DNA of 64,000 nucleotides from Shewanella sp. SR44-3 (GCF_014163735.1 NZ_JACJDV010000006.1:62001-126000); one strand, 5' to 3'; positions 19,065 through 28,598 are shown, numbered from the stretch's first letter. The notes: generated from the sequence alone by a model not told the origin. A program made the numbers and translations.

Positions 19065-19832
19065 ATGTTTGAAGCCGAGATCCTATCCCACCCAGAGATG
19101 ATGCGTTACAGCAGACAAATCTCAATAAAAGGGGTGGACTTAGAAGGCCAAGAAGCTTTAAAACAAGCCAAAGTATTAATCATAGGCTTGGGCGGACTGG
19201 GTTGTGCGGCCAGCCAATACTTGGCGGTTGCCGGTGTGGGTGAATTAACCTTAGTGGATTTTGACCAGGTCGAATTATCCAATCTCCAGCGCCAAGTGCT
19301 GCATCATGATGACAACATAGGCCAGAATAAAGTCGACTCTGCCAAACAGAGTCTGCAACAGCTTAATCCTCACATTAAACTTAACAGTATCAATGCCAAG
19401 CTAAGCCAAAACGAGCTAACTGAATTAATTAAACTTCATGACTTGGTATTGGACTGTACCGATAATTTAGCCATCAGGCAGCAGCTAAACCTTAGCTGCT
19501 TTAATCACACGGTTCCCTTAGTGTCTGGCGCCGCTATTCGCATGGAAGGGACTGTCACACTCTTTGATTATCAAGAAAGTCGTCCTTGTTATCACTGTTA
19601 TAGCTCGCTCTTTGGTGAGCAATCCCTGAGTTGTGTAGAGGCGGGAATTCTAGCACCTGTGGTTGGTATCGTTGGCGCCATACAGGCCACTGAGGTCATC
19701 AAGTATTTTACTCATTTAGGTCAAGGTCTTGGGGCCAAAGTGCTACTTATTGATGCCATGACCATGGAGTTTAGGCAAATGAAGCTGTTGAAAAATCCAC
19801 TCTGCCCTGTTTGCAGTGCTAGCAGAAATTAG
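19065..19832 (+). CDS. moeB: Molybdopterin-synthase adenylyltransferase MoeB
   Basis: Activates the MoaD C-terminus by adenylation so it can be re-sulfurated. It has 255 residues. It starts with RYSRQISIKGVDLEGQEAL, then the nucleotide loop GLGGLGCAASQYLA, the DFDQVELSNLQRQ stretch with the conserved Asp and Arg, and two zinc CXXC pairs (CYHC and CPVC). AAAGGGATGAGTTA precedes the ATG at 19065. ThiF is a close relative, but the pairing with moeA and the absence of thi genes favour MoeB. Confidence 0.95.
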   Translation: MFEAEILSHPEMMRYSRQISIKGVDLEGQEALKQAKVLIIGLGGLGCAASQYLAVAGVGELTLVDFDQVELSNLQRQVLHHDDNIGQNKVDSAKQSLQQLNPHIKLNSINAKLSQNELTELIKLHDLVLDCTDNLAIRQQLNLSCFNHTVPLVSGAAIRMEGTVTLFDYQESRPCYHCYSSLFGEQSLSCVEAGILAPVVGIVGAIQATEVIKYFTHLGQGLGAKVLLIDAMTMEFRQMKLLKNPLCPVCSASRN

Positions 19833-19900
19833 CACCTCATAAATCTATTAAGACTGGGCAAGGTAAACGAAAGCGACACCAAAATCTGTTTTATTTAGTG

Positions 19901-20083
19901 CTAATCGGCCTCTGAGCTCACTTCAACTCGTGCGCTATCACTGACGCCCATTGAAGCATCCACTTGATCTCTATCGGCTTTAGCGACATATTTGGGCTTA
20001 TTGGCAGGTATGCCAGCTTTTTTAGCATTGGCTTTCTTCGCCTTTGCCTTTAGGGTTTGGTTTATTTTCTTCTTACGATTCAT
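19901..20083 (-). CDS. DUF2986 family small basic protein
   Basis: A 60-residue Lys/Ala-rich protein beginning MNRKKKINQTLKAKAKKANA. That N-terminus is how I recognise the DUF2986 family, which occurs in Shewanella and Vibrio relatives and has no known function. The N-terminal 35 residues are strongly basic and probably helical; the tail is acidic and polar. It stands alone between moeB (convergent) and the pseudouridine synthase gene. Nucleic-acid binding is a guess from charge only. Confidence 0.8.
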   Translation of the reverse strand: MNRKKKINQTLKAKAKKANAKKAGIPANKPKYVAKADRDQVDASMGVSDSARVEVSSEAD

Positions 20084-20214
20084 TACAGCCTCAATACGCC
20101 GTTCCTCTCGAGGTTTATTACCCTCGAATAAGCGGGCATTATAACCACGCCTGCAGCTTAAGTCTTTATTGGCATAGCCTCTTAGTGCATACAGTACAAC
20201 TAATCGTTATTCAT

Positions 20215-20895
20215 CTAGCGTGCAGCCCAAGATAACAATTCAGGTTTTCTCCACTCTTGAGTAAGCTGTAGCTGCACAGTTTGCATATCGAAACTCACGC
20301 CTTGTGTTGGCATGCTGAGATAATGAAATGCCTGGCCTTGATAGATAAAATCCAAACAATAGGCATGTAAATAACACCTATCATTTTGATCTAAACTTGC
20401 ACCATAAAGCTTATCCCCTAAAATAGGTACGCCGATACTGGCGAGCGCCACCCTAAGCTGATGAGTCTTGCCCGAATGCGGCTTTAACAGATATAAACGT
20501 AATCCTTCGGCAATGGAATGTGAGAAAAACTGTGTTATTGCCGGATTCTCCGTGCTGCGTAGCAACTTAAACATGCTACGGCGAGACTTCGCCATATCAC
20601 CGATGACCCACCCCTGTTTTTTCTTAGGTTTACCTTGAGCGATAGCTAGGTAGTATTTTTGTACTTGATGCTCTGTGAACATGTCCGTAAAACGCCGCGC
20701 TGCATCTGAGGTTTTTGCCAATATCAATAAGCCCGACGTCGGCGTGTCTAATCTATGCACGGCATACAGCTTTAGCCCTAAATCGGCCTCTAGTTGCGCC
20801 ACCACGCCTGCGTTACCGTCTTGACTGTGAAAATGCACATCGGCATTTTTATTGATGACAATAAAGTCACTTTCATCACTGATAATTTGATACAT
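20215..20895 (-). CDS. RluA-family pseudouridine synthase (TIGR01621-like)
   Basis: A 226-residue enzyme predicted to isomerise uridine in RNA. The catalytic block YAVHRLDTPTSGLLILAKT carries the RLDxxTSG signature with the active Asp (residue about 51), and KPHSGKTHQLRVALASIG is motif III. There is no S4 domain, and the N-terminus MYQIISDESDFIVINKNADV is short, which fits the TIGR01621 subgroup. I took the ATG at 20895; a TTG five codons upstream is weaker. The RNA target is unknown. Confidence 0.9.
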   Translation of the reverse strand: MYQIISDESDFIVINKNADVHFHSQDGNAGVVAQLEADLGLKLYAVHRLDTPTSGLLILAKTSDAARRFTDMFTEHQVQKYYLAIAQGKPKKKQGWVIGDMAKSRRSMFKLLRSTENPAITQFFSHSIAEGLRLYLLKPHSGKTHQLRVALASIGVPILGDKLYGASLDQNDRCYLHAYCLDFIYQGQAFHYLSMPTQGVSFDMQTVQLQLTQEWRKPELLSWAAR

Positions 20896-20958
20896 AAATT
20901 CACTTAACAAATGAGGTTTGGTTGAGCTTGCAAACTAAATTGAGTGGCTATTTTCAGG

Positions 20959-22218
20959 CTAAAATTGAATTTCAGCCCTAAGCCCAGGATGATTATCCAA
21001 AAGAGCAATACTTGCTTGATGGCGCATTAAAATAGCTTTGACCATAGATAAACCTAAGCCAGTGCCCTTAAGGTGGCGACTGGGGTCTAATCGCACTAAG
21101 CGTTCAAACACTCGCTCTTTGTCGCTATCTTGAATTCCCGGACCATTATCACTGATACTAATGAGCTTGCCTTGCTGCCTAAGCTCAATTTCAGCGCCTA
21201 CGGGAGAGTAATGTATAGCGTTATCCACCAGATTAAACAGTGCTTGGAATAGCAAGTGCTTATCACCCGCAATGCTCATATCATTTTCCAAATGTAGGCT
21301 TAATCGCTGAGATTTTGCCTCTGCCATGGCCTCTGCCATTTCAAAGAGGTCTTCACACAAGCCTTGTAGCGAAACTTGCTGCACATCAAGACTTTGCTGG
21401 CCTTCTTCTATGCGCGTTAAGGACAGCATGGCATCAAAAGTCGCCAGACAATGATCTAACTCTTCCAGTAAATCGGCACTGGCATTGGCAAGTTCAGAGC
21501 TTGGCTTTGATTCTAGCCTTTCTATGCCAATGCGCAGATGAGATAAAGGCGTGCGTAAGTCATGGGCTATGTTATCTGTCACCCCTCGCACTGCCAGCAG
21601 ATTATGCTCCAAGGTATCCAACACCCGATTGAATTGCTTAGCCAACATATCGAATTCATCATTCTTGTTGCTTAAGGGCAAGCGGGTATCATATTGACCC
21701 AGTTCAATTTGCTCACTGAGGCGATTGTAATGCACTAATCGGCGTAAAATCGCCTTAGAAAAAATGTAACCCAGCGCCAATGTTAGCCCTAACGTTAACC
21801 CCACAGCCCAAAGCGCGGCCTTAATAAACTTATCAATTAAAGTCGCCAGATGATCGGTGCGGGTGGCGATAAGCACTGGGCCATAACCGGTCATCACTAA
21901 GCCACCGGTGAGAATGTGCAATTTATCCGGACCACCAGTGAAAATGGGGAAGTCTTTGGTTTCTGGCAACACTGGCATATTGTCAGGCACAAACGTCAGC
22001 GCCCCCACCATGTCGACATTACTGCGCCAAGCGATAAAAGCAGTCTTAGGATCGGCGGCGCGAATTTGCGCCGCAAAGCTGCGGCGATTAACCGTAAGGG
22101 ATAATTGCTGATAGCGAATTTTCTCTGCAGCTAAATGGCTATCAACTTGATTTTGTTGCTCAATAATTAGTTGTCTATACAAGCTTGTCACCAGTAAGAC
22201 AATTAACAGCGTCACCAA
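20959..22218 (-). CDS. Sensor histidine kinase (OmpR-partner class)
   Basis: A membrane kinase with TM1 at the N-terminus, a periplasmic domain (residues about 20-130), TM2 at about 134-155, HAMP, then DNIAHDLRTPLSH with the phospho-accepting His219, an N-box LFNLVDNAIHY, a G1 box ISDNGPGIQ and GTGLGLSMVKA. Coordinates use the TTG at 22218. The same frame stays open 17 more codons to an ATT at 22269 that overlaps the regulator stop, and the added residues (KPSQSSTWRIT) supply the basic flank TM1 lacks; no ATG or GTG exists there. The true start may therefore be the AUU. It is the last gene of a three-gene unit. Confidence 0.92.
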   Translation of the reverse strand: MVTLLIVLLVTSLYRQLIIEQQNQVDSHLAAEKIRYQQLSLTVNRRSFAAQIRAADPKTAFIAWRSNVDMVGALTFVPDNMPVLPETKDFPIFTGGPDKLHILTGGLVMTGYGPVLIATRTDHLATLIDKFIKAALWAVGLTLGLTLALGYIFSKAILRRLVHYNRLSEQIELGQYDTRLPLSNKNDEFDMLAKQFNRVLDTLEHNLLAVRGVTDNIAHDLRTPLSHLRIGIERLESKPSSELANASADLLEELDHCLATFDAMLSLTRIEEGQQSLDVQQVSLQGLCEDLFEMAEAMAEAKSQRLSLHLENDMSIAGDKHLLFQALFNLVDNAIHYSPVGAEIELRQQGKLISISDNGPGIQDSDKERVFERLVRLDPSRHLKGTGLGLSMVKAILMRHQASIALLDNHPGLRAEIQF

Positions 22219-22264
22219 AATAGAAAAGATGATGGTGATACGCCAGGTGCTGCTTTGGGAGGGT

Positions 22265-22942
22265 TTAATGCCCTTTGCTGAGGCGATAGCCGGCCCCTCT
22301 CACTGTTTCTATCATCTCAGGAAAACCTATCTCCTCAAACTTGCGTCTGAGTTTGGCTATGTGCACATCAATCACATTGGTTCTGGGATCAAAATGATAA
22401 TCCCACACCGCTTCAAACAACAGTGTGCGGCTAATGACTTTATTCGGATGCTCCATCAAGTATTTAAGCAATTGGAACTCCTTTGGCTGCAGCATAAGCT
22501 CATGCTCAGCCAAAGTTACCACACGAGTTAACAGCTCCATTCGCAGTTGACCGACAACCAATTCAGCAGGTGGAGCCACGCCTTGGCTGCGTTCGGTTAG
22601 CTTTTCAGCTCTGACCAACAGCTCAGCAAAGGCGAACGGTTTAGTCATATAGTCATCGCCGCCGGCACGCAAACCTTTGACTCTCTCATCCACGTGATTT
22701 AGCGCTGATAAAATCAATACCGGAGTACTGTTGCCACTGCTTCTTAAGGCACCTAGCAAGGTCAAACCATCAAGCTTTGGCAACATGCGATCTAGGATAA
22801 TTAAATCGTAGTTATTGTGCCTTGCAAGGTGCAGACCTTCTTGACCATCTGAAGCAAGATCTGTGGCAATATTATGCCCAGCAAAGCCTTCAACTAAATA
22901 AGTTTGCGTAGTAGCGTCATCTTCAATAATTAAGATTTTCAT
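22265..22942 (-). CDS. OmpR/PhoB-family response regulator
   Basis: A 225-residue DNA-binding regulator. The receiver domain has the acidic pocket IIEDD, the phospho-Asp51 in LIILDRMLP and Lys in MTKPFAF (residue about 103). The winged-helix domain includes LQPKEFQLLKYLMEHP and TVRGAGYRLSKG. It is co-transcribed with the kinase downstream and lies 15 bases after the exported-protein gene upstream. It resembles the QseB/PmrA/CusR type; target genes cannot be read from the sequence. Confidence 0.95.
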   Translation of the reverse strand: MKILIIEDDATTQTYLVEGFAGHNIATDLASDGQEGLHLARHNNYDLIILDRMLPKLDGLTLLGALRSSGNSTPVLILSALNHVDERVKGLRAGGDDYMTKPFAFAELLVRAEKLTERSQGVAPPAELVVGQLRMELLTRVVTLAEHELMLQPKEFQLLKYLMEHPNKVISRTLLFEAVWDYHFDPRTNVIDVHIAKLRRKFEEIGFPEMIETVRGAGYRLSKGH

Positions 22943-22957
22943 GTCTGATCCTTGCGG

Positions 22958-23479
22958 CTAGTCCCACTTAAGTAAAGGTAGTGGCCGTAAATTGTCGATA
23001 TCGAAGGCGATAGTATTCTTGCTCTGTTCAGTGAGCAATTTAAGCTCTAAATAGCTAATGGCGAGATCATGATCTAATTCAGCTTCCAATAAAAATCCAG
23101 GCTGGTTTTTTATCGCCATGTTCACGAGGTCAGAAAAACTTAGCTGCTTTTTTTGCAACATTTTGAGTGCTTGGACTTGGTCTAAATCATCAGCAGCAAT
23201 AGTTTTACTGCTGTCTTTGAGCTTGACGCCATCTTTGGCTCGTATTCGAGTTTCGATAAGCTTTTGCTTCGCTAAATTAACGATCATAAACTCATAAATA
23301 AGTTCATCAGCTTCAATTTCCATATCAAAAGCCACGATCATGTCGCCTTTTACTGCCTCTAACTGCTTCATCACTGAAATAGGCGTTTGATAAGTGCCCT
23401 GAGATAGCACCTGGTACATGCTAGGAGCAGCTAAAGCGTTACAAGAAAAGGCTAGAAAAACAAACAGACAACGAAACAT
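22958..23479 (-). CDS. Exported protein of unknown function, first gene of a two-component unit
   Basis: From the ATG at 23479 (173 residues; GGGG 7 bases upstream; in-frame ATGs at 23491 and 23503 are alternatives) the protein begins with a signal peptide MFRCLFVFLAFSCNALA. The mature part is about 150 residues with alternating polar and hydrophobic stretches, and I do not recognise a family. It runs into the response regulator with only 15 bases between, so all three are probably one transcript. Periplasmic location next to a kinase with a periplasmic sensor suggests a sensory accessory or target role; that is inference. Confidence 0.7.
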   Translation of the reverse strand: MFRCLFVFLAFSCNALAAPSMYQVLSQGTYQTPISVMKQLEAVKGDMIVAFDMEIEADELIYEFMIVNLAKQKLIETRIRAKDGVKLKDSSKTIAADDLDQVQALKMLQKKQLSFSDLVNMAIKNQPGFLLEAELDHDLAISYLELKLLTEQSKNTIAFDIDNLRPLPLLKWD

Positions 23480-23567
23480 GAAAGGCCCCATAAAATTAAT
23501 CATTGGCACTACTTTACCTAAGCCGCGTGTAAGTCCCAAGCATTGAAATATTAAACATTGATCATGA

Positions 23568-23592
23568 AGGGGTTAATCATACTAAACCCCAT
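23568..23592 (-). terminator. Weak hairpin after modC
   Basis: GGGGTTTAG and the pairing TTAACCCC arms lie just beyond the modC stop on the minus strand. No U-tract follows, so termination would be weak; the hairpin may instead protect the 3' end of the molybdenum operon mRNA. Confidence 0.35.
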
Positions 23593-23594
23593 GA

Positions 23595-24752
23595 TTATTT
23601 ATTGATATTTGGATCGGTATCCGCCGCAATGGTGAGCAACTCAGCGGTGACGATGGCAAGTTGCCTGCGTTGCTCGAGCTTAACCTCAAGTGATGCAAAC
23701 TCCATCAAGCTTAGTTCAAGGCTTAAGTTGTAATCACTCTGCTCGATAGTGAGCTCACATCGAACAAACTCTGCAATTACCCGTATCTTAGTCACCCGAA
23801 CCCACAGATCTTGTTCCACAGGTGATAATGGCTCATTGGCCTCTAAAGCCACTAACCGTAAGCTGGGTTTCTTAAAAATACAGTAAAGTGTGTCGCCCAG
23901 CTTCACCTCGACATTGGACGTAAGTCGCAGAGTTTGCTCGCCAATACTGAACTCGGCATCGCTGCGGCTTAGGCTCATGCTTGGATTTGGGCTTGGATTT
24001 GAGCTTAGGCACTTAATAGCAACAATATTTTTAAGCCCCATTTGCCGCGCCACCAGCTCATTAACAGGATTAGCCCAAATGTTAGCCGGAGCGCCACTTT
24101 GAAGTATTTTCCCTTGATGCAGTAACAGCATCTTATCTGCCAGTAAAAATGCTTCTTGGATATCGTGAGTCACTAAAATGATAGGAATCGCGAGCTCAGC
24201 GATAATCTGCATCAAATATTGATACAAGCTATCGCGAGTTTGTATATCCAGCGCCGAAAAAGGCTCATCCAGCAGCAAGACCTTAGGCTCACGGCTTAAC
24301 GCTCGAGCAAGGGCGACTCGCTGTTTTTGACCACCAGAAAGCTGCCTAGGTAATCTGTCGCTATATTCCCCTAAACCAACCCGCTGTAGCCAAAGTAAAG
24401 CCTGTGGGCGGCGCTGGGATTTTGGTAAATGATCTAACCCTGCTAGTAGGTTCTCTAGTGCTGTTAAACGCGGGAATAAGCCAAAATGCTGCGGCACGTA
24501 GCCAAGGTGGCGTTGCTGCGGCGATAAGCATAATTGCTTGTCACTATCAAACCACACTTCTTCACCCAAGCTGATAAGGCCCGATTGTGGCCGACTCAAG
24601 CCTGCAAGCATGCGCAGCAAACTAGTCTTGCCACCACCAGAGGGTCCCACAACGGCAAGGACTTCGCCGCCTTGGCAGTTGAAATCCAATTCCAAGGGAA
24701 TAGGTGTATGCTGGCTTATCTGGCAACGGAATTGATGCGTATTATTGGCCAT
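23595..24752 (-). CDS. modC: Molybdate ABC transporter ATP-binding protein ModC
   Basis: A 385-residue ABC ATPase for molybdate import. Walker A is GPSGGGKTS (Gly in place of the usual Ser), followed by the Q-loop, signature [15 protein letters not shown], Walker [13 protein letters not shown] and switch His in ILVTHD. The C-terminal 130 or so residues form the MOP/TOBE-like molybdate-sensing part expected of ModC. The ATG at 24752 overlaps the modB end by 11 bases. Last gene of the moa-mod run. Confidence 0.95.
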   Translation of the reverse strand: MANNTHQFRCQISQHTPIPLELDFNCQGGEVLAVVGPSGGGKTSLLRMLAGLSRPQSGLISLGEEVWFDSDKQLCLSPQQRHLGYVPQHFGLFPRLTALENLLAGLDHLPKSQRRPQALLWLQRVGLGEYSDRLPRQLSGGQKQRVALARALSREPKVLLLDEPFSALDIQTRDSLYQYLMQIIAELAIPIILVTHDIQEAFLLADKMLLLHQGKILQSGAPANIWANPVNELVARQMGLKNIVAIKCLSSNPSPNPSMSLSRSDAEFSIGEQTLRLTSNVEVKLGDTLYCIFKKPSLRLVALEANEPLSPVEQDLWVRVTKIRVIAEFVRCELTIEQSDYNLSLELSLMEFASLEVKLEQRRQLAIVTAELLTIAADTDPNINK

Positions 24753-25413
24753 TGGTAGTCACCATACGCCGTGATAAATGGCTGGTTAAAGCTAATACAC
24801 TGACGGCAAACACCAATAAGAATAATGACATTGAGCCAGCGGCCGCTAAATCGAAGGCTTGCACGCTATCATAGATGGCAATAGACAAGGTTTTGGTCTC
24901 GCCGGCAATATTGCCACCCAGCATAAGCACCACGCCAAACTCACCCAATACATGAGAGAAACACAATACAATCGCGGTCAGTACTCCAGGCCATACCATG
25001 GGCAGTTCAATCTTATATAGTATCGCCCAAGGTGACATACCGCAGCACAGGGCAGCATCGCGCACATCCATAGGAATAGCTTCAAATGCTCGCTGAATAG
25101 GCTGCAATGCAAAGGGAATATTAATCAATACCGAAGCCAGCACTAGGCCTGAGAAGTTAAACACTAATGAAGTGCCTAAATATGTCTCTAACCATTGCCC
25201 CACTAAGCTTTGGCTGCCCAACCCCACCAGCAAATAATAACCTACTACTGTGGGCGGCAAAACTAATGGCACCATCACTAGCGCTTCTAACCAAGGTTTG
25301 GCTTTGAAATCACGGTAAGCTAAGAATTTTGCCGCAAAGATAGCCAGCGGAATTAAGATAATCACAGTCGTGCTGCTTAATTTAATCGACAACCAGAATG
25401 CTTGCCAATCCAT
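24742..25413 (-). CDS. modB: Molybdate ABC transporter permease ModB
   Basis: A 223-residue inner-membrane permease with about five helices. The EAA loop typical of binding-protein-dependent permeases is seen as DAALCCGMSPWAILYKIELPM, and VLPPTVVGYYLL is a ModB hallmark. The N-terminus MDWQAFWLSIKLS is typical. The start overlaps the modA stop as TAATG. It partners ModA and ModC. Confidence 0.96.
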   Translation of the reverse strand: MDWQAFWLSIKLSSTTVIILIPLAIFAAKFLAYRDFKAKPWLEALVMVPLVLPPTVVGYYLLVGLGSQSLVGQWLETYLGTSLVFNFSGLVLASVLINIPFALQPIQRAFEAIPMDVRDAALCCGMSPWAILYKIELPMVWPGVLTAIVLCFSHVLGEFGVVLMLGGNIAGETKTLSIAIYDSVQAFDLAAAGSMSLFLLVFAVSVLALTSHLSRRMVTTNGQ

Positions 25414-26246
25414 TAACGCTCTCCCGTCACTGCGGCAGTAAAACCGAACTCGGTAAAGGTTTGTTGAGTTTGAGGCAATAACAGATATTCATAAAAATCT
25501 TTGGCTTGGATACTTGCATGCTTAATCAACGCCATGCGCTGATTAAGCGGTTTATGCCAAGTTTCAGGTAAAGCAATGTAGCGGCCATGCTGTTTAAACT
25601 CAGCATGTTGCACCAAAGACAGCGCCACTATGCCCCCTTGAGTTGAACCACTTAAGGCAAACTGCAACGCTTGGGAGACATTCTCCCCTAGGATGAGTTT
25701 ATTTTGTATTCGCGGCCAATTGCCACTGGCGGTTAACACCTCGACGGCACGCTCACCATAAGGTGCGTGCTTAGGGTTGGCGATGGCAAAACGTTTTAGT
25801 TCGCCCTTGGCAAGTAATAGCTTAAGACCATTCAGCTCAGCATCTAGACTTAGGGGGGAACCATGGGGGACAACCAGTGCTAATCTGCCAATGGCATAAA
25901 TGTGCCCTTCACCCTGAGTGAAACCTAAGGCAGCCAATTGATTTACATAAAATTCATCGGCACTGAGCATTAACTCATACGGTGCTCCATGCTGAATTTG
26001 CGCGACAAAATTACCCGATGATCCATAAGTGACCCGAATATTTGCTCCGGTATCCCTATGGTAATCGGCAATGATGGTATCCAATGCTAATTTCACGTTG
26101 GCAGCGGCGGCGATTAAGGGACCTTTATCATTGGCCATCGCCTGAGTGGTTATCCCAAGACTTAAGCTCAGTAGCAACAAGCAGATGCTAATAGCAGACC
26201 ATTTGCGGCTAATGCTCACACTAACACCATGGTCCGTTTGGCACAT
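25413..26246 (-). CDS. modA: Molybdate-binding periplasmic protein ModA
   Basis: The molybdate receptor. From the ATG at 26246 (277 residues) there is a signal peptide with ISICLLLLSLSLGITTQAMA; the mature start GPLIAAAANVKLALDTI, GSSGNFVAQIQHGAPYELMLSAD and NPKHAPYGERAVEVL are the ModA oxyanion-site blocks. The frame is open to 26315 and overlaps moaE, and no convincing ribosome site decides among the starts. It follows moaE directly, an arrangement that places uptake inside the Moco synthesis operon. Confidence 0.92.
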   Translation of the reverse strand: MCQTDHGVSVSISRKWSAISICLLLLSLSLGITTQAMANDKGPLIAAAANVKLALDTIIADYHRDTGANIRVTYGSSGNFVAQIQHGAPYELMLSADEFYVNQLAALGFTQGEGHIYAIGRLALVVPHGSPLSLDAELNGLKLLLAKGELKRFAIANPKHAPYGERAVEVLTASGNWPRIQNKLILGENVSQALQFALSGSTQGGIVALSLVQHAEFKQHGRYIALPETWHKPLNQRMALIKHASIQAKDFYEYLLLPQTQQTFTEFGFTAAVTGER

Positions 26247-26293
26247 CAATGCTCGCTTAACCACTCCCTTGCAACCACCCCCCCTCAACCCCA

Positions 26294-26764
26294 TTAAGCT
26301 TTTCCTTGTTGCCAAGTGTTAGCCGCCGCTTCATCCGTGTCTCTAGCCGCTAACCAACGCTCACCTTGCTCGCTTGCTTCAAGCTTCCAAAAAGGCGCCT
26401 TGGTTTTTAAGAAATCAATGAGATATTCACAGGCAGAGAAAGCATCGCCTCTATGAGGACTGCTGACCCCAATAAAGACAATTTGTTCGCCTAAATCTAG
26501 GCGGCCGACACGGTGGATCACAGTTAAATGGTTTATCGACCAGCGCTGTAGTGCCTGCAGGCAAATCTGTTCAAGCACAGATTCTGTCATCCCAGGGTAG
26601 TGCTCTAAAGTGAGCGAAGTAATATCACTGCCCTCGTTAAAATCACGCACCTTGCCGCAAAATGTCACCACTGCGCCATCATTGTTGTCTTGTGCAATGC
26701 GCCCATACTCTTGGGCAAGATCAAAATCTGCCTCTTGCACTGCTATTTTTACCTTAGGCATCAT
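26294..26764 (-). CDS. moaE: Molybdopterin synthase catalytic subunit MoaE
   Basis: The 156-residue large subunit of MPT synthase, which transfers sulfur from MoaD thiocarboxylate to cPMP. Recognised by DNNDGAVVTFCGKVRDFN, LTLEHYPGMTE, VIHRVGRLDLGE and the active-site Lys segment FLKTKAPFWKLE. The ATG at 26764 overlaps the moaD stop as TGATG; a second ATG follows immediately. Confidence 0.97.
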   Translation of the reverse strand: MMPKVKIAVQEADFDLAQEYGRIAQDNNDGAVVTFCGKVRDFNEGSDITSLTLEHYPGMTESVLEQICLQALQRWSINHLTVIHRVGRLDLGEQIVFIGVSSPHRGDAFSACEYLIDFLKTKAPFWKLEASEQGERWLAARDTDEAAANTWQQGKA

Positions 26765-27015
26765 CAGCCCCCAGTCACAGGAGGAAAGAAAGCCACTTCA
26801 TCGCCATCTTTAATGCTGGCATCCCAAGTGCTCATGGTTTGATTAATGGCTACCAGCAACTTATCGGACGCCATCACCTTGGCCCACTTGTCATCTGTGC
26901 TTGCCAATTGCGCCCTAAGTACTTCGGCCGTGATACCGCCTTTCTCAATTGCAAGATCAAGACTTGCGGTGCCTAATAATTCACGAACTTGGGCGAAAAA
27001 TAAAATCTTAATCAT
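26764..27015 (-). CDS. moaD: Molybdopterin synthase sulfur carrier MoaD
   Basis: An 83-residue ubiquitin-fold protein. It ends in the obligatory Gly-Gly (PPVTGG), which MoeB adenylates. The N-terminus MIKILFFAQVRELLGT is typical. It sits between moaC and moaE, overlapping the latter. Confidence 0.97.
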   Translation of the reverse strand: MIKILFFAQVRELLGTASLDLAIEKGGITAEVLRAQLASTDDKWAKVMASDKLLVAINQTMSTWDASIKDGDEVAFFPPVTGG

Positions 27016-27036
27016 GCGAAATATCCTTAACAGGCT

Positions 27037-27516
27037 TTACGCCTTAGCTTTAAAATCACCCGACTTACCGCCGCGCTTTTCAAGCAAGCTTACACTGGTA
27101 ATTGTGATGTCTTTTTGCACAGCTTTACACATGTCGTAAATGGTCAACGCAGCAACACTTGCCGCCGTAAGCGCTTCCATTTCTACCCCGGTTTTTCCCG
27201 CAAGTTTGCATAAACTGGTTATCCGAACTCGATTAAATTCAGGCTCAGCAACCAACTCAAGCTCAACTTTAGTGAGCATTAACGGATGGCACAGAGGGAT
27301 CAGATCTGAGGTCTTCTTAGCGGCTTGGATACCTGCGATTCTGGCGGTCGCAAACACATCGCCCTTATGATGCTGACCATTAATGATCATCTGCAGTGTC
27401 TCTGGGGCCATCTCAACAAAAGCTTGGGCACGTGCTTCACGCTCTGTCACCTCTTTAGTGGTGACATCCACCATATGAGCATGGCCTTGAGCATTGATAT
27501 GGGTGAATTCTGACAT
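27037..27516 (-). CDS. moaC: Cyclic pyranopterin monophosphate synthase MoaC
   Basis: Converts the MoaA product 3',8-cH2GTP into cPMP. From the ATG at 27516 (159 residues) the sequence starts [19 protein letters not shown]. The catalytic region includes [25 protein letters not shown] (conserved His) and [20 protein letters not shown]. The frame extends 12 codons upstream without a better site. It precedes moaD; no moaB lies between moaA and moaC. Confidence 0.97.
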   Translation of the reverse strand: MSEFTHINAQGHAHMVDVTTKEVTEREARAQAFVEMAPETLQMIINGQHHKGDVFATARIAGIQAAKKTSDLIPLCHPLMLTKVELELVAEPEFNRVRITSLCKLAGKTGVEMEALTAASVAALTIYDMCKAVQKDITITSVSLLEKRGGKSGDFKAKA

Positions 27517-27617
27517 TGAGTTACGGTACCTAAGGCTAATGAGTGAAAACAAATAACATGAGTCATGTTGAATTATCGGTCTTTAAATGAGGTTATAAAC
27601 TTGATGTTTCTCCTCTC

Positions 27618-28598
27618 TTAGCCGCCAATTGAAGCCAAATGCGTAGTCACCCCAGTAATACCTTGATGTAACGAGTGCGCCGCTGTCTTATAACCTAATT
27701 GCTGCTGTAAACGTGCCATCAATTCAGGGGTTTGGCTTTTGTCTTGCAGCAAATCTTTCAGGTTAACGCCATTCTCAGTAAAGAGGCATAAATGCAGTTT
27801 ACCTTTGGCTGAAACCCGTAAACGGTTGCAACTAACGCAGAAGTTTTTCTCATAGGGCATGATAAGACCAATACGGCCTTGGTAATCACTATGGCTGAAG
27901 TTTTGCGCGGGGCCATCAAGAATATCAGCCTTATCTAATTGCCAACCATCACGAATAAGTTGCTGCTTCACTTGGGTTCCAGCTAGATGATGCGCCTTAA
28001 AATACTCGCGCCCTAAACCTGTCTCCATCAATTCGATAAAGCGCAGATCCACCGGCATGTGTTTTATCCAGTGCAGGAACCTAGGCAGGTCTTGGCTATT
28101 GAGCCCTTTTAGCAGCACGGCATTGATTTTAACCCGTTCAAATCCGGCCTCTAGTGCAGCATCTACGCCACGCATAACCTGATCGAAGCGATTCTCGCCT
28201 GTGATTTGATAGAACATCTTAGGATCTAGACTATCAATAGACACATTAATGCGCCTTAAACCTGCACCATACCAAGCTTGGGCATTTTTCTCTAACCGAT
28301 AGCCATTAGTGGTCGTCGCCACGGTGCGAATATTAGGCGTGTTGGCGACGATACTAATAATATCGATGAAGTCTTTGCGTAGGCTGGGTTCACCGCCAGT
28401 AATACGTACTTTTTGAGTGCCTAATTGTGAAAAGGCATCAACGAGTAACTCTATCTCACTTAAGGACAAAAACTGACTGTCGCCTTGGCTTTGATAGCCA
28501 TCAGGTAAGCAATAGGTACATTTAAAATTGCAGGCATCTGTCACCGACAGGCGCAGATAGTGAAACCGTCGACCATAATTGTCTTGTAGTTGGGACAT
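27618..28598 (-). CDS. moaA: GTP 3',8-cyclase MoaA
   Basis: A radical-SAM enzyme that starts Moco synthesis from GTP. It has 326 residues from the ATG at 28598, preceded by GGAAAGG inside the riboswitch. The SAM cluster is CNFKCTYC (Cys23, 27, 30), the second cluster has CVSCNR plus a third Cys 13 residues on, and the protein ends with the conserved Gly-Gly. VRITGGEPSLR is the SAM-binding GGE. The frame is open 15 codons further upstream, but those codons overlap the riboswitch. Confidence 0.97.
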   Translation of the reverse strand: MSQLQDNYGRRFHYLRLSVTDACNFKCTYCLPDGYQSQGDSQFLSLSEIELLVDAFSQLGTQKVRITGGEPSLRKDFIDIISIVANTPNIRTVATTTNGYRLEKNAQAWYGAGLRRINVSIDSLDPKMFYQITGENRFDQVMRGVDAALEAGFERVKINAVLLKGLNSQDLPRFLHWIKHMPVDLRFIELMETGLGREYFKAHHLAGTQVKQQLIRDGWQLDKADILDGPAQNFSHSDYQGRIGLIMPYEKNFCVSCNRLRVSAKGKLHLCLFTENGVNLKDLLQDKSQTPELMARLQQQLGYKTAAHSLHQGITGVTTHLASIGG

